A DNA stretch of 64,000 bases from Paucidesulfovibrio longus DSM 6739 (lineage in GTDB: Bacteria > Desulfobacterota > Desulfovibrionia > Desulfovibrionales > Desulfovibrionaceae): the NCBI RefSeq assembly GCF_000420485.1, contig NZ_ATVA01000011.1:496001-560000 (forward strand). The letters run 5' to 3'. The notes under the pieces are model-generated. The model saw only the letters and a list, made by a program, of their open reading frames with translations, did not search any database and was not told where the DNA came from. This document shows, piece by piece, positions 24,525 through 34,643 of the stretch. Within the stretch, counting starts at the first letter, position 1, and each line of letters starts with the position of its first letter. The translations under genes were made by a program, and so were the position numbers.

Positions 24525-24678
24525 TGTATCTCCGGTGGCTCGTCCTGAAGCCTGGAATAGCATCGCCTTCCGCAAAAGGGAATATGCGGCAGTATTTTCC
24601 CGGCATGGCTTGTGCAGCGCCGGGAACTGGGCTACATCCTTGGCAATCGTCGCCGTATGCAGAGCACGGAGGAGAGCG

Positions 24679-25266
24679 ATGCGCATCAGTCGGACCGAGT
24701 TTCCAGGCGTGCTGGTCCTGGAGCCGAAGGTGTTTCAGGACAAGCGGGGATTTTTCCTGGAAAGCTACAACCGTGCGGCTTTCGAGAGCTGCGGCCTGCC
24801 TGTGGACTTCGTCCAGGACAACCACGCCTATTCCCGCGGTGTGGGAGTTCTGCGCGGTTTTCATTTCCAGGGGCCGCCCGCTGCCCAGGGCAAGCTGGTC
24901 TGGGTCACGCGCGGCGCCGTGGTGGACGTGATCGTGGACATCCGCAAAGGCTCCCCCACCTACGGCAAATGGGGCCAGCTGCGGCTCACGGCCCACAACT
25001 TCATGCGGCTGTATATCCCGGCTGGCTTCGCCCACGCCTACATGACCCTCTCCGAGCACACGGAGTTCATGTACAAGGTGGACGCGCCGTACGCGCCGGA
25101 AACCGAGGGCGGCATCCGCTGGAACGATCCGGACCTGGCCGTGAATTGGCCCGCCGTTTGGGACCGTGACGAGCCCGTGCTTTCGGACAAGGACCGCAGC
25201 CTGCCGCTGTTCGGCGAACTGGAATCCCCCTTCGATTACCATCCCGCACCGGAGCAGGGCTTATAG
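24679..25266 (+). CDS. rfbC: dTDP-4-dehydrorhamnose 3,5-epimerase
   Basis: A 195-residue cupin-fold epimerase that converts dTDP-4-keto-6-deoxyglucose to the L-rhamnose precursor for surface polysaccharide. The family motifs are DKRGFFLESYN (residues 21-31), the catalytic His H62 in VLRGFHFQ, and the FAHAYMTLSE segment (around 126-135) with the active-site Tyr. ATG 24679 follows GGAGAG. The stop is 2 nt before manC, so the two are co-transcribed. Other rhamnose genes (rfbA, rfbB, rfbD) are not in the window. Confidence 0.92.
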   Translation: MRISRTEFPGVLVLEPKVFQDKRGFFLESYNRAAFESCGLPVDFVQDNHAYSRGVGVLRGFHFQGPPAAQGKLVWVTRGAVVDVIVDIRKGSPTYGKWGQLRLTAHNFMRLYIPAGFAHAYMTLSEHTEFMYKVDAPYAPETEGGIRWNDPDLAVNWPAVWDRDEPVLSDKDRSLPLFGELESPFDYHPAPEQGL

Positions 25267-25268
25267 AT

Positions 25269-26705
25269 ATGAATACGAGCACGGACAACGCATCTGTCGG
25301 CGGCGGCGCAGGAAACAGGTATTGCATCGTGCTGGCCGGAGGGTCGGGAACCCGGCTCTGGCCTCTCTCCCGCCATCTTTTCCCAAAGCAGCTCATCTCG
25401 CTCGACGGCGACAAGCCCCTGCTCCGCCAGACCATGGAACGGGCCGCCCGTCTCTTCGATCCCCGGCGGCTTCTGGTCGTGACCAACGAGGAGCACGTCT
25501 TCGAGGTGCGCCGGCAGGTCCGCGAAGTGGATCCGGACGTGGAGCGCAATGTGCTGGCCGAGCCGCTTTCCCGCAACACCCTGCCCGCGGTGCTTCTGGC
25601 CTTGGACCGCATCGTGCGCGAAGATCCGCAGGCCCTGGTGGCGGTGATGCCGTCGGATCAGATCATCCGGGACGAGGACGGGCTGGCGCGCGGCCTGGAG
25701 CGGGCCTTCGGGCTGGCCGCCCAGGACTGCTTCGTGACCTTCGGCGTGCCTCCGCGCAAGGCCGAGACGGGGTACGGGTACGTCGAGCGGGGACGTGCGC
25801 TGGGCAACGGCGCTTACGAAGTGGACGGCTTCGTGGAGAAGCCGAACCTCGAAATGGCGGAAAGGCTGGCCGCGAGCGGGCGGCACTTCTGGAACAGCGG
25901 CATGTTCGTGTTCCGGGCTTCGTTTTTTTTGCAGGCCGTGGCCGCGCACGCGCCGGACCTAGGCTCCTGGTGGCGGACCCGCGACGACGAAGGCGGGCTC
26001 GCCTCGGGCTATCGCCGCATCCGGGCCGTGTCCGTGGACTATGGCCTGGCGGAAAAGCTGGACGACATCGTCATGGTCGAGGCGGCCTTCGACTGGGAGG
26101 ACCAGGGCAGCTGGGAGGCCATGTACCGTTTGGGCGAAAAGGACGAGCGCGGAAACGTGGTCCGGGGCGATGTCATGGTCGTGGACTGCGACGGCTGCCT
26201 TCTGGTTTCCGAAGGCGGCAAGCTCGCCGCCGTGGGCCTGCGGAACATGATCATGGTCCAAACCCGCGACGCGACGCTGGCCTGTCCCCTGGTGGACGTG
26301 CAGCGCGTCAAGGAAGTGGTGGCGGCGCTTCGCAGCCAGGGCAGTTCCCTGGCCATGAGCCACCCGTTGGTGCGCCGTCCCTGGGGGAGCTACCTGGTCC
26401 TGGAGGACGGGCCGCTTTACAAGATCAAGCGCATCGAGGTCTTGCCTGGCGCCCGGCTTTCCAGCCAGATGCACCACCACAGGTCGGAGCACTGGGTCGT
26501 GGTCCAGGGCACGGCGGACGTGGAGATCGACGGCAACGCCATGATCCTTGTGGAGAACCAGTCCGTGGACATTCCCAAGACGGCCATGCATCGGCTCTCC
26601 AACCCTGGGCGGGTGCCGCTCGAAATCATTGAAATTCAATCCGGAACGTATCTCGAGGAGGACGACATCGTCCGCTTCGACGACATTTATGGCCGCGCAA
26701 AATGA
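25269..26705 (+). CDS. manC: Mannose-1-phosphate guanylyltransferase/mannose-6-phosphate isomerase
   Basis: A 478-residue bifunctional enzyme that makes GDP-mannose for polysaccharide. The N-terminal nucleotidyltransferase has LAGGSGTRLWPLSR (about 21-34), FPKQ, FVEKPN and NSGMFVF. The C-terminal cupin (about 360-478) has RPWGSY, the metal-binding HHHRSEHW and the terminal DDIVRFDDIYGR. Both halves look complete. It starts 2 nt after the epimerase gene and ends the operon before the qrc promoter region. Confidence 0.94.
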   Translation: MNTSTDNASVGGGAGNRYCIVLAGGSGTRLWPLSRHLFPKQLISLDGDKPLLRQTMERAARLFDPRRLLVVTNEEHVFEVRRQVREVDPDVERNVLAEPLSRNTLPAVLLALDRIVREDPQALVAVMPSDQIIRDEDGLARGLERAFGLAAQDCFVTFGVPPRKAETGYGYVERGRALGNGAYEVDGFVEKPNLEMAERLAASGRHFWNSGMFVFRASFFLQAVAAHAPDLGSWWRTRDDEGGLASGYRRIRAVSVDYGLAEKLDDIVMVEAAFDWEDQGSWEAMYRLGEKDERGNVVRGDVMVVDCDGCLLVSEGGKLAAVGLRNMIMVQTRDATLACPLVDVQRVKEVVAALRSQGSSLAMSHPLVRRPWGSYLVLEDGPLYKIKRIEVLPGARLSSQMHHHRSEHWVVVQGTADVEIDGNAMILVENQSVDIPKTAMHRLSNPGRVPLEIIEIQSGTYLEEDDIVRFDDIYGRAK

Positions 26706-26801
26706 GCGCTGCCAGCTGTTTGGTCTACCTATCCCCCGGAATATCAGGAGCTTTTTTCCGTGTTTGCGCGGGCGAAACCTCGTGAAATTTTTCATATTCT
26801 C

Positions 26802-26831
26802 TTGACACGGAAAACTTCTCTGCCGTAAAGG
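26802..26831 (+). promoter_or_regulatory. Candidate qrc promoter
   Basis: TTGACA (26802-26807), an 18-nt spacer and TAAAGG (26826-26831) lie in an AT-rich gap, about 65 nt before the qrcA start. The -35 box is perfect and the -10 is weak. Confidence 0.6.
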
Positions 26832-26895
26832 AACGTAATTCATTTGGCCGTTTTTTGTGTTTTTTCAAAAAACTCTAGGAGTGATGGGGCAGGTT

Positions 26896-27645
26896 ATGGA
26901 GGAAATGAGAGCATCGAAACAGTACGGTGGAGCCCTTCCGTTCCTGCTGGGTTTCCTGGTTGTTGCGGTGGCTGGGTGGGTGCTGTTTCCCGACATTCTT
27001 TTCGTCGACAAGGAACAGCCTTTCCGCTTCAGCCACGTGACACACGTGGAAGGTCAGGGAATGGCGTGTGAGGACTGTCACTACTTCCGCGAGGACGGCT
27101 CCTACGCCGGATTCCCGACCAACGAAGAGTGCGCCTCGTGTCACGACATCGGGGAACCCCAGGACATGGTTGACGCCCTTGCGGCCGTTACCGGAAGCCC
27201 GGATTCCATCGAGGACGTGCTCAAGCAGGAAAGCGGTCCGGAAGAGCTGGACGGCGTCATCATGAGCACCGAGCCCGAGGACATCAAGGCCGAACGTGAG
27301 TTCATCGTCAAGTACCTCGCGCAGGGCAAGGAAGTTCCCTGGTACAACTACCAGTTCCAGCCGGACAACGTTTATTTCTCGCACAAGGCGCACGCCCAGC
27401 TGACCATGGCTCCGGCCGGTCAGGAGGGCGAGCACGGCGAAGCCGAGGCTGCCGAGGCTGAAACCGAAGACGGGCCCAATTGCAATCTCTGCCATCCCAA
27501 GGACATTCATCTCAGCTCCAACCCGGCTCCTTTCCAGGAGAACATTTTCACCGGGTACAGCAAGATGACCATGAAGATGTGGCAGTGCGAGCGGTGCCAT
27601 GCTCAGAGGCACCAGGACAACGCCTGCTACGTGTGCCACAAGTAA
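26896..27645 (+). CDS. qrcA: Qrc multihaem cytochrome c subunit
   Basis: Membrane-anchored periplasmic cytochrome c that receives electrons from the type I cytochrome c3 pool and passes them to the rest of Qrc. It has one N-terminal hydrophobic anchor (LPFLLGFLVVAVAGWVLFP) and five CXXCH motifs: CEDCH, CASCH, CNLCH, CERCH and CYVCH. Distal His candidates lie in FSHVTH and FSHKAH. A Glu/Ala-rich insert separates FSHKAH from CNLCH. The start is uncertain: ATG 26896 gives a compact N-terminus, and ATG 26884 is also possible; neither has ideal ribosome spacing. QrcA is described as hexahaem in D. vulgaris, so the count of five is notable. Confidence 0.9.
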   Translation: MEEMRASKQYGGALPFLLGFLVVAVAGWVLFPDILFVDKEQPFRFSHVTHVEGQGMACEDCHYFREDGSYAGFPTNEECASCHDIGEPQDMVDALAAVTGSPDSIEDVLKQESGPEELDGVIMSTEPEDIKAEREFIVKYLAQGKEVPWYNYQFQPDNVYFSHKAHAQLTMAPAGQEGEHGEAEAAEAETEDGPNCNLCHPKDIHLSSNPAPFQENIFTGYSKMTMKMWQCERCHAQRHQDNACYVCHK

Positions 27646-27661
27646 GGAAAGGGGTGCTGCA

Positions 27662-29659
27662 ATGGGTTTGAATCGCAGAGCATTCATACAATTCTCCGTG
27701 GGTGGCACGCTTGGTCTGCTGGTCACCCCCGTGATCTGGAAAACGCTGGATGACGTTTCCATCTGGACCCAGAACTGGGGCTGGATTCCGAAACTGAAAA
27801 AAGGCGCCGTGGAAAACGTTCCCGCCATCAGCAAACTCTGCCCGTCCGGCTGCGCCGTGCAGGTGGAGACCGTCGGCGGCGAGCCCTACGGGACCAAGGG
27901 CGACATCGACAACCCCCTCAGCCAGGGCGGCATCTGTCCGGTCTGCGCCGACGCCGTTCCCATGCTCTACAGCCCGACCCGCGTGGCCGGACCGCTGGTC
28001 AAGACGGGCGAGGGCAAGTACGAGTCCATCTCCTGGGACGATGCCAAGAAGCTGCTCGCCGAAAAGCTCCAGGCCGCGGGTTCTTCCGTGGCGGTGATTT
28101 CCGGCGACGACACGGGCAGCGGCAACGAGGTCTTCTCCGGCCTGATCGCCGAGCTCGGCAGCTTCGATTATTACATGATGCCCAGCCCGCAGATGGCCGC
28201 CACCAAGGCCTGGAACGGCCTGATGGGCGGCGAGGGCCAGCTCGGATACGATCTCGAGAACGCCAACTTCGTGCTGTTCGCGGGCGTGGACGGACTGGAC
28301 TCCTGGGGCCCGAACGTGAGCTACATGAAAGCCTTCTCCGCCAGCCACCCGGCAGGCGAGGAGGCCACCGCCGCATACGTCTATGCCGGCCCCGCCCGGA
28401 ACCACACCGCCTCGGTCTGCGACCAGTGGGTGCCTGTGCGTCCCGAAGGCCTGACCGCCTTCCTGCTGGGCTTGGCCTACAATCTGATCACCGAGGGCAA
28501 GTCCCTTGAGAGCGAGGATTTCGGCGCGCTGCGCAGCCTGCTGGCCTCCAAGTTCTCTCCTGCCCAGGTCGAGAAGATCTCCGGCGTGAGCATGGAAACC
28601 CTGGCCGCCCTGGCCGGGAAGCTGATGCAGGCTTCCGCTCCGGTCGTGGTCGCCGACTACGCCAACAGCCCCGCTGTGGCCGCTGCCGGCGCCATCGTGA
28701 ACATGCTCCTCGGCCGTCTCAACGCCGAAGGCGGCATGGCCGCGCTGCCCGAGGTGGATGTCGTGATCGGCTCCGCCCTGGGCCGGGTCGCCCGCTTCGA
28801 GAAGGATCTCATGGCCGATGTCGCCGGCGGCGCCTTCGCCCCCAAGGTCTGTCTCGTGTACGACGCCAACCCGGTGTACGGTCTGCCGCAATACGGCGGC
28901 AAGGTCTTCGAGAAGGCCGAATTCACCGTGGCCTTCAGCACCTTCAAGGATGAAACCGCCGCCGTTGCCGACCTCGTGCTGCCCGCGGCCCATCCCTTCG
29001 AGCGCTTCGACGACCTGGTCAGCCCCTTCGGCGTGGCGGGAACCACCTACGTGGCCTCCGCCCCGGTGTGCAAGCCGTCCCTGAACGTCAAGGGCGCGCC
29101 GGACTTCGTGCTGGAGCTGGCCGCCGAGCTGGGACTGGATCTCGGTTTCGAGACCTTCGAAGAAGTGCTTTCCGCCAAGGCCGACGCCGCGGACGCCGCC
29201 ACCGGCACCGTGGGTTCCTACTCCGTGGGCCTGGCCGTGGACACCCTGGCCGCCATGGACAAGGGCGTGGGCGATCTCTCCCTGTTCGCCTACAGCCAGC
29301 TGAACTTCGGTTCCGCCAACGTGGCCACCAGCCCGCACAACCCGACCACTATTCGCGACAGCGAGATCAAGGGCAAGCAGATGTTTGTCCGCATCAACTC
29401 GGAAACCGCCAAGGCCAACGGCCTCAAGGACGGTTCCCAGGTCAAGCTGGCTGCCAACGGTGCGGAATGCGCCGCCTTGGTGCTCGTGGATGAGGGCGTC
29501 ATGCCCGGAGTTGTCGCCGCGCCGCTCGGTTTCGGCCGCACGGCCTGGGACGAGTTCTCCAAGGGCAAGGGTGATAACGTCTACAAGATCCTCACCGTGA
29601 GCGCCGAGTCTGGCGGGTCCGCCTGGGCTGGCTCTGCCGTGACTCTTGCGAAAATGTAG
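27662..29659 (+). CDS. qrcB: Qrc molybdopterin-oxidoreductase-like subunit
   Basis: A 665-residue periplasmic subunit related to the catalytic subunit of CISM enzymes. It is exported by the Tat pathway, as the N-terminal NRRAFIQFS motif and hydrophobic stretch show. In Qrc this subunit is known to have lost the molybdenum cofactor and acts structurally; a Cys group (CPSGC, later CPVC) remains near the N-terminus. Conserved CISM segments such as ISWDDAKKLLAEKL and the C-terminal domain with VRINSETAKANGLKDGSQV are recognisable. ATG 27662 lies 16 nt after qrcA. Length agrees with other QrcB proteins. Confidence 0.94.
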   Translation: MGLNRRAFIQFSVGGTLGLLVTPVIWKTLDDVSIWTQNWGWIPKLKKGAVENVPAISKLCPSGCAVQVETVGGEPYGTKGDIDNPLSQGGICPVCADAVPMLYSPTRVAGPLVKTGEGKYESISWDDAKKLLAEKLQAAGSSVAVISGDDTGSGNEVFSGLIAELGSFDYYMMPSPQMAATKAWNGLMGGEGQLGYDLENANFVLFAGVDGLDSWGPNVSYMKAFSASHPAGEEATAAYVYAGPARNHTASVCDQWVPVRPEGLTAFLLGLAYNLITEGKSLESEDFGALRSLLASKFSPAQVEKISGVSMETLAALAGKLMQASAPVVVADYANSPAVAAAGAIVNMLLGRLNAEGGMAALPEVDVVIGSALGRVARFEKDLMADVAGGAFAPKVCLVYDANPVYGLPQYGGKVFEKAEFTVAFSTFKDETAAVADLVLPAAHPFERFDDLVSPFGVAGTTYVASAPVCKPSLNVKGAPDFVLELAAELGLDLGFETFEEVLSAKADAADAATGTVGSYSVGLAVDTLAAMDKGVGDLSLFAYSQLNFGSANVATSPHNPTTIRDSEIKGKQMFVRINSETAKANGLKDGSQVKLAANGAECAALVLVDEGVMPGVVAAPLGFGRTAWDEFSKGKGDNVYKILTVSAESGGSAWAGSAVTLAKM

Positions 29660-29671
29660 GGGGGACCAAAG

Positions 29672-30511
29672 ATGCAATTAAAAGAATTCAAGATCAAATG
29701 GGGCATGGTTGTCGATATCGACAAGTGCACGGGCTGCGGCGCGTGCATGGTTTCGTGCCAGGTTGAGAACAACATCGCCCCCATGACCGCTGAGGATCCG
29801 CACAACAATCTGCAGTCGATGACCACCAAGCGCGACGACCCCTCCAACAAGCTCCGGACGCTGACCTGGCTCAACGTCTACGAGCTGAACAACGGAGAGG
29901 CGTTCCCGAATCGCGATACGGCGTACCTGCCCCGTCCCTGCATGCAGTGCGGCCATCCCGCCTGCGTGCCCGTGTGCCCGGTCGTGGCCACGGAGAAGAA
30001 CGAGGAAGGCGGCATCGTCAGCCAGATCTACCCGCGCTGCATCGGCTGCCGGTACTGCATGGCGGCTTGCCCCTACCACGCCCGCTACTTCAACTGGTGG
30101 GATCCGTTGTGGCCCGACGGCATGGACAAGACCCTCTCTCCCGACACCTCTGTCCGGCCCCGCGGCGTGGTCGAGAAGTGCAACTTCTGCCACACCCGCT
30201 ACCTCAAGGCCAAGGACCGCGCGCGCGAGGAAGGCATCGATCCCATGGAACTGCCGGAAGGCTACTATGTGCCCGCCTGCGTCGAGGTCTGCCCGACCGG
30301 AGCCATCACCTTCGGCGACCTGAACAACCCGGAGCACAAGGTCCACGAGTTGTCCAAGAACCCGAACAGCTTCCGTCTGCTCGAGAAGCTCGGCCTGGCT
30401 CCCCAGGTCTACTACATGAGCAAGCGCGAGTGGGTTCGCAAGCAGGGTGACAACCACGCTGCCGGCGATCACAATTCCGCCGTCAAACAAGCCTCTCAAG
30501 GCCACGAATAA
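29672..30511 (+). CDS. qrcC: Qrc periplasmic iron-sulfur subunit
   Basis: A 279-residue four-cluster ferredoxin-like protein that wires QrcA to the quinone site. Cys groups are CTGCGACMVSC, CMQCGHPACVPVC, CIGCRYCMAAC and CNFCH with the final CVEVC, as in the NrfC/PsrB family. It has no signal peptide of its own, in agreement with piggy-back Tat export with QrcB. It starts 12 nt after qrcB and ends 12 nt before qrcD. Confidence 0.94.
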   Translation: MQLKEFKIKWGMVVDIDKCTGCGACMVSCQVENNIAPMTAEDPHNNLQSMTTKRDDPSNKLRTLTWLNVYELNNGEAFPNRDTAYLPRPCMQCGHPACVPVCPVVATEKNEEGGIVSQIYPRCIGCRYCMAACPYHARYFNWWDPLWPDGMDKTLSPDTSVRPRGVVEKCNFCHTRYLKAKDRAREEGIDPMELPEGYYVPACVEVCPTGAITFGDLNNPEHKVHELSKNPNSFRLLEKLGLAPQVYYMSKREWVRKQGDNHAAGDHNSAVKQASQGHE

Positions 30512-30523
30512 GGAGGAGGGAAA

Positions 30524-31753
30524 ATGGATAGCAAACTCTTCCCCGAAGGCACCACGCGGTGCTCTTTCGGCCAGTACCTTCTCTGGCTCGGCGCTGTGGG
30601 CGCGGTGCTCCTCTGGGGCGTCTACGCCGCTTTCCTGATTCTCTACAACGGAATCGGCGTCACGGCCATGGACAACTACTTCGGGTTCGCCCTCTGGATC
30701 ACCTTCGACCTGGCGGTCATCGCCTTGGGCGCCGGTGCCTTCTTCTCGGGCTTCCTGAAGTACATCCTTAAGATCAAACAGCTGGAGAAGATCATCAACC
30801 TGACCGTCATCGTCGGGTTCATCTGCTACTCCGGCGCCATGCTCGTCCTGACCATGGACATCGGGCAGCCCGGCCGGGCCTGGTTCGGCTACTGGCACCC
30901 GAACGTCCACTCCATGCTCACGGAAGTCATCTTCTGCATCACCTGCTACTGCACGGTCCTGATCATCGAGTTCGTCCCGCTGATCCTCGAGCAGAAGCAG
31001 CTCAACCGGAACAAGTTCATCCATGCGCTCGCGCACAACATGCACGTGCACATGGCGCTGTTCGCCGGTCTGGGCACCTTCCTGTCCACCTTCCACCAGG
31101 GTTCCCTGGGCGGCATGTACGGCGTGCTCATCGGCCGCCCGTACGCCTACCGCGACGGGTTCTTCATCTGGCCGTGGACGTTCTTCCTGTTCGTCCTCTC
31201 CGCCGTGGCTTCCGGCCCGGTCTTCACCGTGCTGGTCTGCACCGCCATGGAGAAGATCACCGGCAAGAAGCTGGTGGAGTTCAAGGTCAAGGCCCTGATG
31301 GGCAAAATCGCCGGTTCCATGCTCTGCCTGTACCTGTTCTTCAAGTACCTGGACACCTGGGCCTGGGCCACGGGCGTGCTGCCCCGCATGGGCTTCACCT
31401 TCGATCAGATGTTCCACGGCGTGATCTACGGCAAGTGGCTGTTCTGGTCCGAGCTGCTGGTCTGCGGCCTGCTGCCGGCCATCATGCTCATCGTGCCCGC
31501 GATCCGCAACCGCCCCTGGCTGCTGTACACGGCTGCCATCCTGGATTGCACCGGCATCGTCATCAACCGTTACGTCTTCACCGTCCAGACCATCGCGCTT
31601 CCGGTGATGCCGTTCGACAAGTGGTACACCTACGCTCCGAACTGGGCCGAGATCGCCACCAGCGCCATGATCGTGGCCTACGGCGTCATGGTCCTGATGC
31701 TCTCCTATCGCTACCTGCCGGTCTTCCCGCAGGAGCGCGAGCTGAACTCCTAG
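30524..31753 (+). CDS. qrcD: Qrc NrfD-like membrane subunit
   Basis: A 409-residue integral membrane protein with about ten helices, of the NrfD/PsrC family, which holds the menaquinone-reducing site. In D. vulgaris the whole complex transfers electrons from periplasmic hydrogenases and formate dehydrogenases, via cytochrome c3, to menaquinone during sulfate respiration and is electrogenic. Helix segments are clear, for example WLGAVGAVLLWGVYAAFLILYN and FGFALWITFDLAVIALGAGAFF. A strong GGAGGAGGG site precedes ATG 30524. It closes the operon; a terminator follows within 25 nt. Confidence 0.94.
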   Translation: MDSKLFPEGTTRCSFGQYLLWLGAVGAVLLWGVYAAFLILYNGIGVTAMDNYFGFALWITFDLAVIALGAGAFFSGFLKYILKIKQLEKIINLTVIVGFICYSGAMLVLTMDIGQPGRAWFGYWHPNVHSMLTEVIFCITCYCTVLIIEFVPLILEQKQLNRNKFIHALAHNMHVHMALFAGLGTFLSTFHQGSLGGMYGVLIGRPYAYRDGFFIWPWTFFLFVLSAVASGPVFTVLVCTAMEKITGKKLVEFKVKALMGKIAGSMLCLYLFFKYLDTWAWATGVLPRMGFTFDQMFHGVIYGKWLFWSELLVCGLLPAIMLIVPAIRNRPWLLYTAAILDCTGIVINRYVFTVQTIALPVMPFDKWYTYAPNWAEIATSAMIVAYGVMVLMLSYRYLPVFPQERELNS

Positions 31754-31775
31754 CAGCTCGGAAATGCTCTCATTC

Positions 31776-31808
31776 GGGCCCGGCCTTCTGGTCGGGCCCT
31801 TTTTTTTT
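31776..31808 (+). terminator. Rho-independent terminator of qrcABCD
   Basis: GGGCCCGGCC and GGTCGGGCCC form a 10-bp stem (one G-T pair) with a 4-nt loop, followed by nine T residues. It lies 22 nt after the qrcD stop. Confidence 0.95.
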
Positions 31809-32054
31809 GCCTGCGCGGCTAGTTGCCGCACCGGTTTCGTCGGCGCAGGCACGTCGGCTCCGTGGGCATCATGGGGCCGCAGAGGAATATGACAATCTGG
31901 CGGGGCAAGCGAACATGAACGCAGGAATCCCAATCCGCACGTGCCGGTCAGGATTCCGAAGCGGGTGTCCGGCTGGGGGCACGACCAGGACGCTTTCATG
32001 GTTGCCAATCCTCGCCGGAAAAGGAAAAATGACGCCATGCAAAGGAGCGGAAAC

Positions 32055-32798
32055 ATGGAAGAGAACACTTGCCGGGCCGCCTTTACCGTTCGTGTGGACG
32101 AGTGCGGCCCGGACGGCAAGGCGGGCATCGGCACCATCGGCAACTATCTTCAGGAAATCGCCTGGAGGCATGCAACGCTGCTGGGCTATGGCCGCGAGGA
32201 TCTGTTGCGCAAAAACGTGGCCTGGGTCATGACGCGCATGCGCATCCTGATGGACCGGTACCCCCTGCCCGGACAGGGAGTCGCCATACTGACCTGGCCT
32301 TCCGCCAAGGACAAGCATCTCGCCTATCGGGATTTTTTCATCTACGACGAGCGCGGGGAAATCATTGGACGGTGCACCACGGCCTGGGCGCATATGGATA
32401 TTGCGGAGCGCAAAATGGTCTCGTTTCAGGAAGAGGGCGCGCCTCTGCCGTACACGGAAGATCGGAGTCTTGAGTTTGAAAAGCGCGCCGTGCCCCGCCT
32501 GAAAACCCCGGAGTTCGAAGTCGGGCTTGTCTCCAGGCGAAGCGACATGGATATGAACGGCCACGTCAACAATGTCCATTTCATCGAGTGGGCTTTGGAG
32601 AGCGTACCGCTGGAGCTTTCGGCCACCTCTTTTTTGAGGGAAATGGACATCTCCTTCCGGCAGGAATGCCAAGCCCATGAATCTTTGACGTCTTCCTGCG
32701 GCAGAAACGGTTCGGAAAAGGAATGGCTGCATTCCGTGAAGCGCGCTGAGGACGGCGCGGAACTGGCGCGGGTAAGTACGGTTTGGCAGCGGGGATAG
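32055..32798 (+). CDS. Acyl-ACP thioesterase family protein
   Basis: A 247-residue double hot-dog fold protein predicted to release fatty acids from acyl-ACP. The first hot-dog has the Asn/Tyr-type segment GTIGNYLQEIAWRHATLLGYG near residues 27-47, and the second has SDMDMNGHVNNVHFIEWAL near 165-183, with the catalytic Asn and His of this family. ATG 32055 follows AAAGGAG by 7 nt; frame upstream to 31941 has no good start. It is single, between the qrc terminator and a long non-coding stretch. It may tune fatty acid chain length or recycle stalled acyl chains. Confidence 0.85.
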   Translation: MEENTCRAAFTVRVDECGPDGKAGIGTIGNYLQEIAWRHATLLGYGREDLLRKNVAWVMTRMRILMDRYPLPGQGVAILTWPSAKDKHLAYRDFFIYDERGEIIGRCTTAWAHMDIAERKMVSFQEEGAPLPYTEDRSLEFEKRAVPRLKTPEFEVGLVSRRSDMDMNGHVNNVHFIEWALESVPLELSATSFLREMDISFRQECQAHESLTSSCGRNGSEKEWLHSVKRAEDGAELARVSTVWQRG

Positions 32799-32822
32799 CT
32801 CGGCACACAGAGAAATCCGCTA

Positions 32823-32859
32823 AAGGGGACGGCGCCTTCATGGCTCCGTCCCTTTCTTT
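32823..32859 (+). terminator. Terminator after the thioesterase gene
   Basis: GGGGACGG and CCGTCCCT pair around a GCC/GGC-bearing loop, with A residues before and CTTTCTTTA after. It lies 25 nt after the stop codon. Confidence 0.75.
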
Positions 32860-33728
32860 ATTTGCCGCGGAAGAGTTTCCGAAGACGTTCGCGGACGCGA
32901 GCGGAAATGGCGGCCGGGCAAACGGACATGCCTGATGCGTGCAGAGGCAACAAGCGATGATGGTTGAGTTGGCGACATGAGCCAGCGTGTTTTTCAACGA
33001 AATTGGTTCAATAAATATTGAACACAGCCGCTGCTCGAGCGTCAAAATCGAGCTGAAATAGCTTCTTGTCTTGAGATTAAAATCAGATTCCCTGGAGAGT
33101 ACCCGTCACAGTTGGAGTCGAACCGAAGCTTGGGGCAACGAGCATCCCTGTCGATAGCTCGGCGAGGCCGCAAGGGAGACGTTGATTCCGCGACGGATCC
33201 GAAAGGGAGATGATGAACGTTCTCCGGTCAGGCAATGCCGGAACGGCGTTTCCTCGATTTATGAGCCGTGATTTCGTTAATGCGCATGAAATTGCGCGAG
33301 GCTGTCGAGGGAGTGCAAAGGCTGTCCGGAGTGCCGTGTCGTGCTGAAATCAAGCGCGATGCTGATGTGTCGGGGCTCGGTTGTCTGCCAAAATGATCCG
33401 ATCCGAAGGCCATGGAGTCGAAATGACGCGGCGCGTGCGACGCTGTCGCGCAGTGAAAACGGGCTTGCCGGCTTTGCAATCTTGCAGAAACCTTGTAGTC
33501 TTCTTTGATGTTAATTGATCTTGGTTTGACAAAAACAAGAATTCATTCAGGCGCAGAACGTCTCAAAAATACGCTGCCAGGTTCCGGATTTCTGGACGCT
33601 TTGAGTGAGAAATTGAGGAATAAATGCGTCGGTTCCCGTCCGGAAACCGCACTCGCGAAGCTCGATTTCCGAGCAGGCAAAAGCCGGATTATTCCAAGCC
33701 TGACGCGCTCTTCAGCTCCTCTTGTGCC
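32860..33728. other. Long gene-poor stretch of lower GC
   Basis: About 870 bases without a supportable gene. The open frames present have no ribosome sites or known motifs. Base composition is visibly more AT-rich than the neighbours, particularly from 33480. A region at about 33100-33250 has small purine-rich hairpins that I could not fit to a known RNA family. It could hold a degraded gene, an unannotated RNA or only spacer. Confidence 0.5.
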
Positions 33729-33756
33729 TTGACTTTTCAATGGTTTTCGGTAAACT
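33729..33756 (+). promoter_or_regulatory. Promoter of the amino acid ABC operon
   Basis: TTGACT (33729-33734), a 16-nt spacer and TAAACT (33751-33756) match a sigma70 promoter. A leader of about 100 nt would follow before the ATPase gene at 33862. Confidence 0.65.
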
Positions 33757-33861
33757 TTAAGCTTCAAATCAATCAATCACGTCGCAGCCGTCCCCGCGTT
33801 CGTGTCGGGAAAAGGCCGCCATCGGGCAAGACGAGAATTTCGCAGAGTGGAGTAAATTTGT

Positions 33862-34590
<729 letters not shown>

Positions 34591-34643
34591 TCAATGACGT
34601 CGCGCTGCGGCGTTTGGTAACTTAACTCGTCAGGAGGGAATTT

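Noticed and set aside
33100-33250. Glycine-riboswitch-like words (CTGGAGAG, ACCGAAG, GGGGCAAC)
   Set aside because: The closing CTCTCAGG part is absent, spacing is wrong and it lies over 600 nt from the next gene.
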